From assembly GCA_003217735.2 (NCBI GenBank), contig CP031585.1:5411501-5475500 (forward strand): a stretch of DNA of 64,000 bases. The letters run 5' to 3'. Position numbers and translations under genes: made by a program. Below, one piece after another: positions 31,773 through 40,416 of this stretch (the first letter of the stretch is position 1; each line of letters starts with the position of its first letter). The notes under the pieces were generated by a model. It did not search any database. It was not told the origin of the DNA and was given only the letters and a program-made list of their open reading frames with translations. Origin of the DNA: Marinibacterium anthonyi (GTDB lineage: Bacteria > Pseudomonadota > Alphaproteobacteria > Rhodobacterales > Rhodobacteraceae).

Positions 31773-32648
31773 ATGTCCCAGTCCCCGATCGTCCGGGCTT
31801 TCTTCGACCGCCCGACCGGCAGCCTGCAATACGTCTTCCACGATCCGGACACCCGCAAGGGCGCCATCGTCGATCCGGTCTGGAACTTCTTCCCCGAGGC
31901 CGGCGCCGTCACCACCCGATGCGCGGACAAGATCCTGGCCTATGTCGCGCAGGAATCGATCCAGGTCGACTGGATCCTCGACACCCATCCCCATGCCGAC
32001 CACTTCAGCGCGGCGGTCTACCTGTCAGAGCAGTTGGGCGGCGTACCGCGCGCCATCGGGGAAAAGGTGACGGGGGTGCAGAAGCTGTGGCAGGGCCTGT
32101 ATCACCTGCCGGACCTGAAGACGGACGGCAGCCAGTGGGACAGGCTGTTCGCCGATGGCGACAGTTTCATGCTCGGCAATATCGAGGTGAAGGTGATGTT
32201 CTCGCCCGGTCACACGCTGGCGTCGATCACCTACGTGGCCGGCGACGCCGCCTTCGTGCATGACACGCTGATGATGCCCGAAAGCGGCACCTCCCGGGCC
32301 GATTTCCCCGGTGGCAGCGCGGCCGAGCTTTGGCAATCGCTGCAAGCCATCCTAGCCCTGCCGACCCACACACGCCTTTACATCGGCCACGATTACCCCG
32401 CCGCCGGGGCCCAGCCGACCTATATGGCGACCGTCGCCGAACACCGCCTGCGCAACACGCACGTCAAGGACGGCATCTCGCGCGAAGAATTCATCGCCAC
32501 GCGCGACGCCCGCGACGCCACGCTGAAACTCCCCGACCGCATGCTCGCCGCGCTCCAGGTCAACATCCGCGGCGGCCGCCTGCCCGAGCCCGAAGAAGAC
32601 GGCACCAGTTACCTGAAACTCCCCATCGGCCGCTTTGCCCCCCGCTGA
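31773..32648 (+). CDS. ETHE1/Blh-like MBL-fold protein, probable sulfur (persulfide) dioxygenase
   Basis: A 291-residue metallo-beta-lactamase-fold protein. Metal motif Thr71-His72-Pro-His74-Ala-Asp76-His77 (THPHADHFSAA), SPGHTLASITY with a further His, VHDTLMMPESGTSRADFPGGSA and YIGHDYP are the pattern of ETHE1-type persulfide dioxygenases, specifically the bacterial Blh branch (VDPVWNFFPE, GEKVTGVQK). These oxidise glutathione persulfide to sulfite and help remove sulfide. AAAGGA precedes the ATG. No BigR regulator or rhodanese is adjacent, which usually accompanies blh. Glyoxalase II activity is the main alternative but less likely. Confidence 0.85.
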   Translation: MSQSPIVRAFFDRPTGSLQYVFHDPDTRKGAIVDPVWNFFPEAGAVTTRCADKILAYVAQESIQVDWILDTHPHADHFSAAVYLSEQLGGVPRAIGEKVTGVQKLWQGLYHLPDLKTDGSQWDRLFADGDSFMLGNIEVKVMFSPGHTLASITYVAGDAAFVHDTLMMPESGTSRADFPGGSAAELWQSLQAILALPTHTRLYIGHDYPAAGAQPTYMATVAEHRLRNTHVKDGISREEFIATRDARDATLKLPDRMLAALQVNIRGGRLPEPEEDGTSYLKLPIGRFAPR

Positions 32649-32658
32649 CGCGCGCCGC

Positions 32659-32687
32659 CCCTGTCTTCTTCTTGGCTCAAATACCTC
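32659..32687 (-). repeat. Dispersed intergenic element, copy A
   Basis: On the minus strand this 29-nt stretch starts GAGGTATTTGAGCC and continues with AAGAAGAAGACAGGG. It matches copy C at 59439-59467 at 27 of 29 positions. It lies just beyond the EamA stop on the minus strand, after two stem-loops (see 32694-32725). Confidence 0.75.
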
Positions 32688-32693
32688 GGGGGA

Positions 32694-32725
32694 ATCCTCG
32701 GCACGAGGATGGGGGCAGCGCCCCC
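32694..32725 (-). terminator. Double stem-loop after the EamA gene
   Basis: GGGGGC/GCCCCC (32711-32716 with 32720-32725, loop AGC) and ATCCTCG/CGAGGAT (32694-32700 with 32704-32710, loop GCA) sit directly next to each other, beginning 2 nt after the EamA stop on the minus strand. No T tract. They precede copy A of the dispersed element and may belong to it. Confidence 0.5.
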
Positions 32726-32727
32726 GA

Positions 32728-33597
32728 TTACCCCTTCGCCTGCCGCGCCAACTGCACGGCAAGGATCCCTGCGGTGATGATCGCCACCCCCACCAGGTCC
32801 ATCGCCGTCATTCGTTCCCCCAGCAGCAGCCAGGCCACCGCGACGCCGAAAACCGGGTTCAGGAAATGGAACGTCGCCGCCCGGACCGCGCCGATCCGGT
32901 CCAGCAGCAGCACCCAGACAAAGGTGGCCAGCAACCCGGGCACCAGCGTGGTGTAAACGAAGGCCGCCAGCAGCTTCCAGCTCGGTTCGACCCGCGGGGT
33001 TTCGACCGCCAGCGCCACGACGGCCAGCACCGCGGCGCCGATCAGCATCTGCAGGCCGACGATCATCATGAAATTCCCGCCCGATGTCGCGCCGCGGATG
33101 GCCAGCGTCGCGAAGGTCAGCGCCAGCGCGCCGCCCAGGCACAGCAGGATGCCGATCACATCCGTCCCGCCCGAGATCCGCGCGCCCATGATCACCGCCA
33201 CGCCGACAGCTCCGGCGACCAGGCCGGCAATGCCCACGGGGCCCAGTTTCTCGCCAAAGATCAGCCAGGTGGCCAGCGCCACCAGCAACGGCATGGTCGA
33301 CGCGATGATCGTGGCCATCGACGCTTCGATCCATTGCATCGCGACAAAGTTCAGGCCCAGGTACAGCGCGTTCTGACAGACCCCGAACAGGATCGTCGCC
33401 CGCCACTGGACCCGCGTCAGGTGCCAGCTTTGGCCCATCGCCCGCGCGATGATCACGCCCAGCAGCCCCGACACCAGGAACCGCGCCGCCAGCGAAAACA
33501 GGGGCGAGGCATCCGCCACGATGATCCGGGCCGAACTGAAGGCCGAAGACCACATGAAGGCAAAGGCCACCCCCATGCCAAGCGCGCGCAGGTCCAT
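32728..33597 (-). CDS. EamA-family DMT transporter
   Basis: A 289-residue inner-membrane protein with ten hydrophobic segments in two EamA repeats (about residues 5-135 and 150-285), each ending in a GExL-type loop (IFGEKLGPVG near 115; LLGERMTAMD near 260). The drug/metabolite transporter superfamily mostly exports amino acids, nucleosides or similar small molecules; substrate not predictable. The start is set at 33597 rather than two codons upstream because GAGGGG is adjacent to the first ATG but at proper spacing from the second. Confidence 0.85.
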   Translation of the reverse strand: MDLRALGMGVAFAFMWSSAFSSARIIVADASPLFSLAARFLVSGLLGVIIARAMGQSWHLTRVQWRATILFGVCQNALYLGLNFVAMQWIEASMATIIASTMPLLVALATWLIFGEKLGPVGIAGLVAGAVGVAVIMGARISGGTDVIGILLCLGGALALTFATLAIRGATSGGNFMMIVGLQMLIGAAVLAVVALAVETPRVEPSWKLLAAFVYTTLVPGLLATFVWVLLLDRIGAVRAATFHFLNPVFGVAVAWLLLGERMTAMDLVGVAIITAGILAVQLARQAKG

Positions 33598-33672
33598 GTT
33601 CATCCCCTCAGATCATTCGCGGCCGACCATTTCCCAATCGCCGGCGCGCCGCAAGGCGGCAGGGCAGGCGAT

Positions 33673-33716
33673 GGATGAAAGGCGGATGAAAGGCGGATGA
33701 AAGGCGGGCAAAAGGT
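33673..33716 (+). repeat. 11-bp tandem repeat, three to four units
   Basis: GGATGAAAGGC occurs three times in a row (33673-33683, 33684-33694, 33695-33705), followed by a diverged unit GGGCAAAAGGT and a further GGGCAAAAG. It lies between the HU terminator and the EamA promoter. Confidence 0.85.
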
Positions 33717-33720
33717 GGGC

Positions 33721-33751
33721 AAAAGAAAAGGGCCGTCCAATGACGGCCCTT
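33721..33751 (-). terminator. Rho-independent terminator of the HU gene
   Basis: Perfect 10-bp stem AAGGGCCGTC (33728-33737) / GACGGCCCTT (33742-33751) with a 4-nt loop; on the minus strand it is followed by TTTTCTTTT. It lies about 24 nt after the HU stop. Confidence 0.88.
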
Positions 33752-33774
33752 GCGATGTGCGTTGCCTGTGGGGA

Positions 33775-34068
33775 TCAGGCTGCGTTCACGCTGTCCTTCA
33801 GGGCTTTCGCGATGGTCATCTTGACCACCTTGTCAGCTTCCTTGGTGAAGGTTTCGCCGGTGGCCGGGTTGCGGACCTCACGCTCGGGGCGTTCGCGGCA
33901 ATAGATCTTGCCGACGCCCGGCAGGGTCACGGCGCCGCCGCCCGACACTTCGCGGGTGATGATGCTGATCACCGCATCCAGCGCACCGGTGGCGGCTTTC
34001 TTGTCGGTGCCCATTTCTTCGGCCAGAGCGGCCACAAGCTGGGTCTTGGTCATGGGTTTGTTGGCCAT
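33775..34068 (-). CDS. hup: HU/IHF-family DNA-binding protein
   Basis: A 97-residue histone-like protein that bends and compacts DNA. It shows the standard fold: N-terminal helices (MTKTQLVAALAEEMGTDKKAATGALDAV), beta saddle with LPGVGKIYCRERPERE, and the flexible arm with RNPATGE containing the intercalating Pro, then the C-terminal helix. AAGGAG precedes the ATG at 34068; an upstream extension of the open frame is not needed. A strong terminator follows. The 290 nt upstream hold its promoter and nothing else that I can recognise. Confidence 0.93.
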   Translation of the reverse strand: MANKPMTKTQLVAALAEEMGTDKKAATGALDAVISIITREVSGGGAVTLPGVGKIYCRERPEREVRNPATGETFTKEADKVVKMTIAKALKDSVNAA

Positions 34069-34358
34069 GTGCTGTGCTCTCCTTGTTCTGCCCGATTTAT
34101 GGGGCCTCAACGCAAGAATGTAACGCCATCTTGTGGGTGCACACAACTCGTAGGGGCCCGAAAGATGCAGAAACGCCGCACTTTTCAGGGGAATTTCGGC
34201 GATCATCCGCCCTTATGAGCTTTGTTACCCACCGTCAGGCAGTCGCGCAGGGCTAGATCGGGCCGTTTCCAACGTCAAGAGCGACCTCGCGGAGCCTGCG
34301 GACAACGGGCGCCAAACCGCCGCCAAGCGTTGAAAACAAGCGGATTCGGCGCCCGGCG

Positions 34359-35813
34359 TCAAAGAAACGCGGTCTCGTCGAACGACCGCAACTTGCGGCT
34401 GTGCAGCCGTTCCAGCGGCATCGTGCGCAGCGTTTCCATCGCCTTGATGCCGATGGCCAGGTGCCGGCTGACCTGGGTGCGGTAGAAATCCGACGCCATC
34501 CCGGGCAGCTTCAATTCGCCATGCAGCGGCTTGTCGGACACGCACAGCAGCGTGCCATAGGGCACCCGGAACCGGTAGCCGTTGGCCGCGATCGTCGCGC
34601 TTTCCATGTCCAGCGCCACGGCGCGCGATTGCGACAGCCGCTGCACCGGGCCGGACTGGTCGCGCAGTTCCCAGTTGCGGTTGTCGATGGTGGCCACCGT
34701 GCCGGTGCGCATGATCCGCTTCAGGTCATAGCCCTGAAGTTCGGTCACGTCTTCCACCGCCTGTTCCAGCGCCACCTGGATTTCCGCCAGCGCCGGGATC
34801 GGCACCCAGACCGGCAGGTCGTCGTCCAGCACGTGATCCTCGCGCAGGTAGCCATGGGCCAGCACGAAATCCCCCAGCGCCTGGGTGTGGCGCAGCCCGG
34901 CGCAATGGCCGACCATCAGCCAGGCATGGGGCCGCAGCACGGCGATATGGTCCGTCGCCGTCTTGGCATTCGACGGCCCCACCCCGATGTTGACCAGCGA
35001 AATCCCGTTCCCGTCCGCCCGTTTCAGGTGAAAGGACGGCATCTGCGGGTTCTTTCCCGTCGGGGGCAGCACGTCGTCGGGTGTCGTGATCTCGGCATTC
35101 CCGGTAGATACGAAGCTGGTGTATCCGCTGTCCGGATCGGCCAGCGCGGCACGGGCAAAGGCTTCGAATTCGGACACGTAGAACTGGTAGTTGGTGAACA
35201 GCACGTGGTTCTGGAAATGCTCGGGATCCGTCGCCGTGTAATGGCTGAGCCGGGCCAGCGAATAATCCACCCGCTGCGCCGTGAACGGCGCCAGCGGGCC
35301 GGTGCCATCGGGCGAGACATAGGTGCCGTTGACGATATCGTCGTTGGTTGTCGTCAGGTCCGGCACGTCGAAATAATCGCGCAACACGAAATCCACGGCG
35401 CCTTCCTGCGGCACGGTCAGCCCGCCGACGGCGAAATGCACCGGGATCGGCGTGTCCGACGGCCCGATGATCACCGGCTGGCCGTGGTTTTCTATCAGCA
35501 GGCGGATCTGCTGGGTCAGGTAGCTGCGGAACAGGTCGGGCCGCGTGATCGTCGCCGCATAGGTGCCGGGCGTGTAGACATGACCAAAGCTCAGCCGCGT
35601 GTCGACGCGGGCATGGCTGGTCGTGGTCAGCCGGACCTCGGGGTAGTAGGCGCGCAACCGGCTTTCCGGCGTCTGGCCGGACATCGCCGACTTGAAGCCC
35701 TCGGTCAGGAAATCGGTGGCCGCGGAATACAGCTCCTCAAGCCGCGCGACGGCGGCTTCGGCGGCGTCGAACGCTTCGGGGCCCGGGATCTTGGGGGTCT
35801 TCAACTGGATCAT
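34359..35813 (-). CDS. amn: AMP nucleosidase
   Basis: Hydrolyses AMP to adenine and ribose 5-phosphate in the cytosol. The 484-residue length equals that of bacterial Amn. The N-terminal Amn domain (about residues 1-170) precedes a nucleoside-phosphorylase-like catalytic domain with NIGVGPSNAKTATDHIAVLRPHAWLMVGHCAGL (about 275-307) and the ribose-binding DMESATIAANGYRFRVPYGTLLCVSDKPLHGE block near 400. Its start overlaps the adenine deaminase stop by 4 nt, so the released adenine can be deaminated at once. Confidence 0.94.
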   Translation of the reverse strand: MIQLKTPKIPGPEAFDAAEAAVARLEELYSAATDFLTEGFKSAMSGQTPESRLRAYYPEVRLTTTSHARVDTRLSFGHVYTPGTYAATITRPDLFRSYLTQQIRLLIENHGQPVIIGPSDTPIPVHFAVGGLTVPQEGAVDFVLRDYFDVPDLTTTNDDIVNGTYVSPDGTGPLAPFTAQRVDYSLARLSHYTATDPEHFQNHVLFTNYQFYVSEFEAFARAALADPDSGYTSFVSTGNAEITTPDDVLPPTGKNPQMPSFHLKRADGNGISLVNIGVGPSNAKTATDHIAVLRPHAWLMVGHCAGLRHTQALGDFVLAHGYLREDHVLDDDLPVWVPIPALAEIQVALEQAVEDVTELQGYDLKRIMRTGTVATIDNRNWELRDQSGPVQRLSQSRAVALDMESATIAANGYRFRVPYGTLLCVSDKPLHGELKLPGMASDFYRTQVSRHLAIGIKAMETLRTMPLERLHSRKLRSFDETAFL

Positions 35814-37612
35814 GACAGCGGCTCGAACAGCGGGATTTTCTGGAAGCTGCGGACATCGACAAGACCAAGGTCCGAGATGCGAAGTTCGGGGATGACGACC
35901 AGCGCCAGCAGCGAATGCTGCATGTAGGCATTGTTCAGCGTGCAGCCGCAGTCGATCATCGCCTCGACCATCTTCTGCGCCTTGGCGGCGACGTCGGTGG
36001 CCGGCGCGTCCGACATCAGCCCGGCGATGGGCAGTTCGACAAGGGCCAGTTCCTGACCATCGCGGAAGATGGTAATGCCGCCGCCCACTTCGGCCAGCCG
36101 GTTCGCGGCCAGCGCCATCTGGTCGCGGTCGGTGCCCACGACGATCATGTGGTGGCTGTCATGTGCCACGGTCGACGCGATGGCCATCTTGCCCTGATAT
36201 CCAAAGCCCGAAACGAAGGCATTGGTCACGCCACCGGTGGCCTGGTGGCGTTCCACCAGCGCGATCTGGCACACCTCGCCTTCGGCTTCCACCAGCCCGT
36301 CCTTGACCGGCAGATCGGCCTTCAGCGCCTTGGTCGGGGCCTGGTTTTCCACCACACCGATCACGTTGGCCCGCACCGCATTGGCGCCTTCGGGGGCCGT
36401 CACCTCGAAATCGCGCGCGCTCATCGCGTGGCCCAGCCGCACGGTCTGGCGCGCGGTATCGGGCCAGTCGTAATGCGGGCAGTCCACCAGGCAGTCTCCG
36501 TCCTTCGCCACCACCTGGCCGCGCGCGATCACCAGTTCGATCGGCAGGTCCGTCAGGTCAGACGTCAGGATCACGTCGGCCCGCCGTCCCGGGGTCAGCG
36601 ACCCGATCTCGCGTTCCAGCCCGAAATGGGTCGCGGTATTGATCGTCGCCATCTGCAGCGCCACCAGCGGATCGCAGCCACAGGCAATGGCGTGGCGCAC
36701 CACCCGGTTCATGTGCCCGTCGTTCACCAGCGTGCCGGAATGGCAATCGTCGGTGCACAGGATGAACCCCCGCGGATCCAGCCCCTTTTCGGTCACCGCG
36801 GTGATCTGCGATTCCACATCGTACCAGGCCGATCCCAGCCGCAGCATCGACCGCATGCCCTGCCGCACCCGCGCGATCGCGTCCGCTTCGCGCGTGCCCT
36901 CGTGATCGTCGGCGGGCCCGCCCGCGACATAGGCCGCGAAATCGTCGCCCAGGTCGGGCGAGGCATAATGCCCGCCCACCGTCTTGCCCGCGCGCTGGGT
37001 CGCGGCGATCTCGGCCAGCATCTTGGGATCGGCGGCGGCGACACCGGGAAAGTTCATCATCTCGCCCAGGCCCACGATGCCGGGCCAGGTCATCGCCTCG
37101 GCTACATCCTCGGGCGAGATCTCGAAGCCCGTCGTCTCAAGCCCCGGCGCCGAGGGCGCGCAGGACGGCATCTGGGTGAACACGTTGACCGGCTGCAGGA
37201 TCGCCTCGTCGTGCATCATGCGCACGCCGTCCAGCCCCAGCACATTGGCGATCTCGTGCGGGTCGTGGAACATGGACGTGGTGCCGTGCGGGATGACCGC
37301 GCGGGAAAATTCGGCCGGGGTCAGCATGCCGCTTTCGATATGCATGTGCGCGTCGCACAGCCCGGGGATCATGTAGCGCCCGTTGGCCTCGATCACTTCG
37401 GTATCCGGCCCGATGCGACGACCGGCATCGGGAACGACGCAGGCGATGCGGCCTTCCACGATGCAGATGTCATGTCCGGGCAGGGCCTCGCGCGTGTGGA
37501 CGTTCACCCAGATGCCGCCACGGATGACCATGTCGGCAGGGGCGCGCCCGGCGGCGACGGCGATGAGCTGAGGGGCGACGGAGGGCCAGTCGGCGATACG
37601 CATATGTTCCAT
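35810..37612 (-). CDS. ade: Adenine deaminase
   Basis: Converts adenine to hypoxanthine and ammonia. The 600-residue protein is an AdeC-type amidohydrolase: metal motif DAHMHIESGM (about residue 88-97), FHDPHEIANVLG, CTDDCHSGTLVNDGHMN (about 285), and C-terminal AHDSHHMIVVG (about 480) and GGGITIFRDG. It is the first gene of a two-gene operon with amn: AMP to adenine to hypoxanthine, a route that drains adenine nucleotides for nitrogen or guanine synthesis. An ATG three codons downstream is an alternative start; neither has a clear Shine-Dalgarno. Confidence 0.93.
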   Translation of the reverse strand: MEHMRIADWPSVAPQLIAVAAGRAPADMVIRGGIWVNVHTREALPGHDICIVEGRIACVVPDAGRRIGPDTEVIEANGRYMIPGLCDAHMHIESGMLTPAEFSRAVIPHGTTSMFHDPHEIANVLGLDGVRMMHDEAILQPVNVFTQMPSCAPSAPGLETTGFEISPEDVAEAMTWPGIVGLGEMMNFPGVAAADPKMLAEIAATQRAGKTVGGHYASPDLGDDFAAYVAGGPADDHEGTREADAIARVRQGMRSMLRLGSAWYDVESQITAVTEKGLDPRGFILCTDDCHSGTLVNDGHMNRVVRHAIACGCDPLVALQMATINTATHFGLEREIGSLTPGRRADVILTSDLTDLPIELVIARGQVVAKDGDCLVDCPHYDWPDTARQTVRLGHAMSARDFEVTAPEGANAVRANVIGVVENQAPTKALKADLPVKDGLVEAEGEVCQIALVERHQATGGVTNAFVSGFGYQGKMAIASTVAHDSHHMIVVGTDRDQMALAANRLAEVGGGITIFRDGQELALVELPIAGLMSDAPATDVAAKAQKMVEAMIDCGCTLNNAYMQHSLLALVVIPELRISDLGLVDVRSFQKIPLFEPLS

Positions 37613-37687
37613 GGTCTGATTTTGTGGATCGGCGCGGCGTGTGCAAGCTGTTTTCCGGGGCTGATAGGCGGTGCGGATGACGCCGGT

Positions 37688-37753
37688 GTGACGTCACCCT
37701 CCCGCAAGGTGGTCAAAACGGGGATCAACACGGGGATCAACACGGGGATCAAC
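37688..37753 (+). repeat. 10-bp palindrome followed by 12-bp tandem repeat, three exact units
   Basis: GTGACGTCAC (37688-37697) is a perfect palindrome. ACGGGGATCAAC is then repeated exactly three times (37718-37729, 37730-37741, 37742-37753). The stretch is in the divergent region between ade and the VOC gene and could read as an in-frame GIN-T repeat only in an unlikely extension of the VOC gene. Confidence 0.85.
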
Positions 37754-37846
37754 CTGGCGTGCCTGCACCGCTTCGGACGGGGGTTCTGGCCGGCGCCCGG
37801 ACAGGGCATGCTGCACGGGAAACCCACGACGGGAAAGGGCGGGATC

Positions 37847-38269
37847 ATGGATTACGACAGCGTCGAGGCCCCCGATTTCGGGCGCAGCCTGACGGGGATC
37901 GGGCTGAACCTGCTGGTGCGCGACGTGCCGGGGCGCTGTGATTTCCTGGTCCAGGTCTTCGGGATGCGCGCCTACCAGGTTTCTGGGGATTTCGCGATCC
38001 TGCGCTATGGTGATACGGTGTTCCAACTGCACGCGGACGGGACGTATCACGCCAATCCGCTGCTGAGCCTGCTGCCCGAGACCCCGCCGCGCGGCGCGGG
38101 GATCGAACTGCGGCTGTATGACACCGACCCCGACGCGGCGGTGGCCCGGGCCAAAGCGCTGGGGGCCGTGATCCTGCAGGGGCCGACCGACAAGCCGCAC
38201 GGGCTGCGCGAGGCCTACGTGCTGGACGACGACGGCTATGCCTGGGTGCCCAGCCGACGCCTGGCATGA
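37847..38269 (+). CDS. VOC (glyoxalase/bleomycin-resistance) superfamily protein
   Basis: A 140-residue single-domain VOC protein: IGLNLLVRDVPGRCDFLVQVFGMRAYQVSGDFAILRYGDTVFQLH forms the first beta-alpha-beta-beta-beta unit and GIELRLYDTDPDAAVARAKALGAVILQGPTDKPHGLREAYVLDDDGYAWVPSR the second. Possible metal ligands are few, so catalysis is not certain. AAGGGCGGG precedes the ATG; the open frame extends far upstream but antisense to ade. Function unknown. Confidence 0.75.
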   Translation: MDYDSVEAPDFGRSLTGIGLNLLVRDVPGRCDFLVQVFGMRAYQVSGDFAILRYGDTVFQLHADGTYHANPLLSLLPETPPRGAGIELRLYDTDPDAAVARAKALGAVILQGPTDKPHGLREAYVLDDDGYAWVPSRRLA

Positions 38270-38387
38270 CCTGCGCCGTCGCCGCGACGTTTCCGGTGGG
38301 CGGGCCACCGACCTGTTTGCAAACCGGCACCAACCCCTGCAGGTTGGGCCCAAGCCCGACAATGTGCCAGGACCAGGAGAGAATGCC

Positions 38388-39143
38388 ATGAGCGTTGCCG
38401 AACTCAGACCGAACCTCGACCACTGGCAGGAGCGCGTGGACCTTGCCGCGGCCTTCCGCTGGACCGTGCGGCTGGACATGCACGAGGGCGTCGCGAACCA
38501 CTTCTCGCTGGCGGTGAACGATGACGGAACCAGGTTCCTGATGAACCCCAACCAGATGCATTTTGGCCGGATCCGGGCCAGCGACCTTCTGGAACTGGAC
38601 GCCAACGATCCGTCGACCATGGACAGGCCCGACGCGCCGGACCCCACCGCCTGGGGCCTGCACGGCACGCTCCACCGGCTGTGCCCGCATGCGCGCTGCG
38701 CCATGCATGTCCATTCGATCCATGCGACCGTCCTGGCGTCGCTGTTCGACAGCCGGCTGCTGCCGATCGACCAGAATTCGGCGATGTTCTTCAACCGCCA
38801 CGTCATCGACGAGAATTACGGCGGGCTGGCCTTCGAGGAAGAGGCGCTGCGCTGCGCCGAACTGCTGGCCGACCCGAAGCAGACCGTGCTGATCATGGGC
38901 AACCACGGCATCATGGTGATCGGCCAGACCGTGGCCGAAACCTTCAACCGCATGTTCTATTTCGAACGCGCTGCCGAAACCTATATCCGCGCGCTGCAGA
39001 CCGGCCAGCGCCTGCGGGTGCTGTCGGACGAGGTCGCCGAAAAGACCGCGGCCGAAATCGAGACCTATCCCGAACAGGCCGACCGGCATCTGTCCGAGAT
39101 CAAGCTGCTGCTGGACGGCGAAGGGTCGGATTACGCCGCCTGA
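38388..39143 (+). CDS. Class II aldolase/adducin-family protein
   Basis: A 251-residue protein of the class II aldolase fold. The family signature is clear: GVANHFSLAVNDDGTRFLMNP near residue 35, CAMHVHSIHATVLASL with two zinc-binding His (about 103-107), and IMGNHGIMVIGQTVAETFNRMFYFERAAETYIRA with the third His (about 170). Members are aldolases, epimerases or decarboxylases of small hydroxy compounds. CCAGGAG precedes the ATG. It opens a cluster with an acyl-CoA dehydrogenase, CoA ligase and CaiD-like hydratase, so a retro-aldol or decarboxylation of a carnitine-like or hydroxy-acid intermediate is conceivable, but not shown. Confidence 0.82.
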   Translation: MSVAELRPNLDHWQERVDLAAAFRWTVRLDMHEGVANHFSLAVNDDGTRFLMNPNQMHFGRIRASDLLELDANDPSTMDRPDAPDPTAWGLHGTLHRLCPHARCAMHVHSIHATVLASLFDSRLLPIDQNSAMFFNRHVIDENYGGLAFEEEALRCAELLADPKQTVLIMGNHGIMVIGQTVAETFNRMFYFERAAETYIRALQTGQRLRVLSDEVAEKTAAEIETYPEQADRHLSEIKLLLDGEGSDYAA

Positions 39144-39213
39144 AGGGCGCGAACCGGCGAGAGACGGGACAAGACGCCGGCCAGATTGGCCGGGGACAGG
39201 AATTGAGGCAAGA

Positions 39214-40374
39214 ATGCAATACGGGCTGAGTGACGAGCAGGAGATGATCGTCTCGACCGTTCGTCGATTCGTCGAAACGGAAATCTACCCCCACGAAGAC
39301 CTGGTCGAACGCAGCGGCGACGTGCCGGCCGAGATCGCGGCCGAGATCAAGCGCAAGACGCTGGAGCTGGGGTTCTACGCCTGCAACTTCCCCGAAAGCG
39401 TCGGCTGCGCGGGGCTGAGCCACATGGATTTCGCCCTGGTCGAACGGGAACTGGGCCGCGGATCCATGGCGCTGAACCATTTCTTCGGGCGGCCCCAGAA
39501 CATCCTGATGGCCTGCGAGGGCGACCAGGTGGATCGCTACCTGATGCCCGCCGTCCGGGGCGAGCGGATGGATGCGCTGGCGATGACCGAACCGGGCGCC
39601 GGGTCGGACGTAAGGGGCATGAAATGCGCCGCGGTGCGCGATGGCGGCGACTGGGTCGTGAACGGGACCAAGCATTTCATTTCCGGAGCGGACCACGCCG
39701 ATTTCATCATCGTCTTCATCGCCACGGGCGAGGATCAGACACCCAAGGGGCCCAAGAAGCGCATCACCGCCTTTCTGGTCGACCGGGGCACGCCGGGCTT
39801 CACCATCCGCGACGGCTACAAATCGGTCAGCCACCGCGGCTACAAGAACATGATCCTGGATTTCGACGACTGCCGCCTGCCCGACGCCCAGGTCCTGGGC
39901 GAGGTCGACGGCGGGTTCGACGTGATGAACACCTGGCTTTACGCCACGCGCATCACGGTCGCGACGATGTCGGTGGGCCGGGCGCGGCGGGTGTTCGATT
40001 ATGCGTTGAATTACGCCGCCGAGCGGGAACAATTCGGCCAGCCCATCGGTAAGTTCCAGGGCGTGTCCTTTCAGATCGCCGACATGATCACGGAAATCGA
40101 CGCCGCCGACCTGCTGACGCTGGCCGCCGCCAATCGGCTGGACCAGGGGCTGCCGGCGAACCGGGAAATCGCCAGCGCCAAGGTGTTCGCATCCGAGATG
40201 CTGGCCCATGTGACCGACGCGGCGATCCAGATCCATGGTGGCATGGGGCTGATGGACGATTATCCGCTGGAACGGTTCTGGCGCGACGCCCGCGTCGAAC
40301 GGATCTGGGACGGGACCAGTGAAATCCAGCGCCACATCATCTCGCGCGAATTGCTGCGGGCGTTGGGCGCATGA
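39214..40374 (+). CDS. Acyl-CoA dehydrogenase family protein
   Basis: A 386-residue flavoprotein of the usual ACAD length. FAD/substrate blocks: AMTEPGAGSDVRGM (about residue 128), GTKHFISGADHADF, SHRGYKNMILDFDDCRLP, REQFGQPIGKFQGVSFQIADM and QIHGGMGLMDDYPLERFWRDARVERIWDGTSEIQR. In this last block the position just before Gly-Thr, the catalytic Glu of medium/short-chain ACADs, is Asp366. The true base may lie elsewhere (as in isovaleryl-CoA dehydrogenase) or the enzyme may act as a reductase or on a special acyl group. GAGGCAAGA precedes the ATG. Part of a five-gene cluster; the CaiD-like gene suggests a crotonobetainyl-type substrate. Confidence 0.88.
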   Translation: MQYGLSDEQEMIVSTVRRFVETEIYPHEDLVERSGDVPAEIAAEIKRKTLELGFYACNFPESVGCAGLSHMDFALVERELGRGSMALNHFFGRPQNILMACEGDQVDRYLMPAVRGERMDALAMTEPGAGSDVRGMKCAAVRDGGDWVVNGTKHFISGADHADFIIVFIATGEDQTPKGPKKRITAFLVDRGTPGFTIRDGYKSVSHRGYKNMILDFDDCRLPDAQVLGEVDGGFDVMNTWLYATRITVATMSVGRARRVFDYALNYAAEREQFGQPIGKFQGVSFQIADMITEIDAADLLTLAAANRLDQGLPANREIASAKVFASEMLAHVTDAAIQIHGGMGLMDDYPLERFWRDARVERIWDGTSEIQRHIISRELLRALGA

Positions 40375-40393
40375 GGCAGGTGTAGGTTTGGGA

Positions 40394-40416
40394 TATTTGG
40401 ACAAAGATGAAGCCAG
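40394..40416 (+). repeat. Dispersed intergenic element, copy B
   Basis: TATTTGGACAAAGATGAAG plus CCAG matches the core of copy C (59443 onward) at 20 of 23 positions. It lies 20 nt after the acyl-CoA dehydrogenase stop and overlaps the probable TTG start of the next gene. Confidence 0.65.

Noticed and set aside
37718-37753. 12-bp repeats considered as iterons of a replication origin
   Set aside because: Only three units, no DnaA boxes, rep gene or AT-rich unwinding region nearby.
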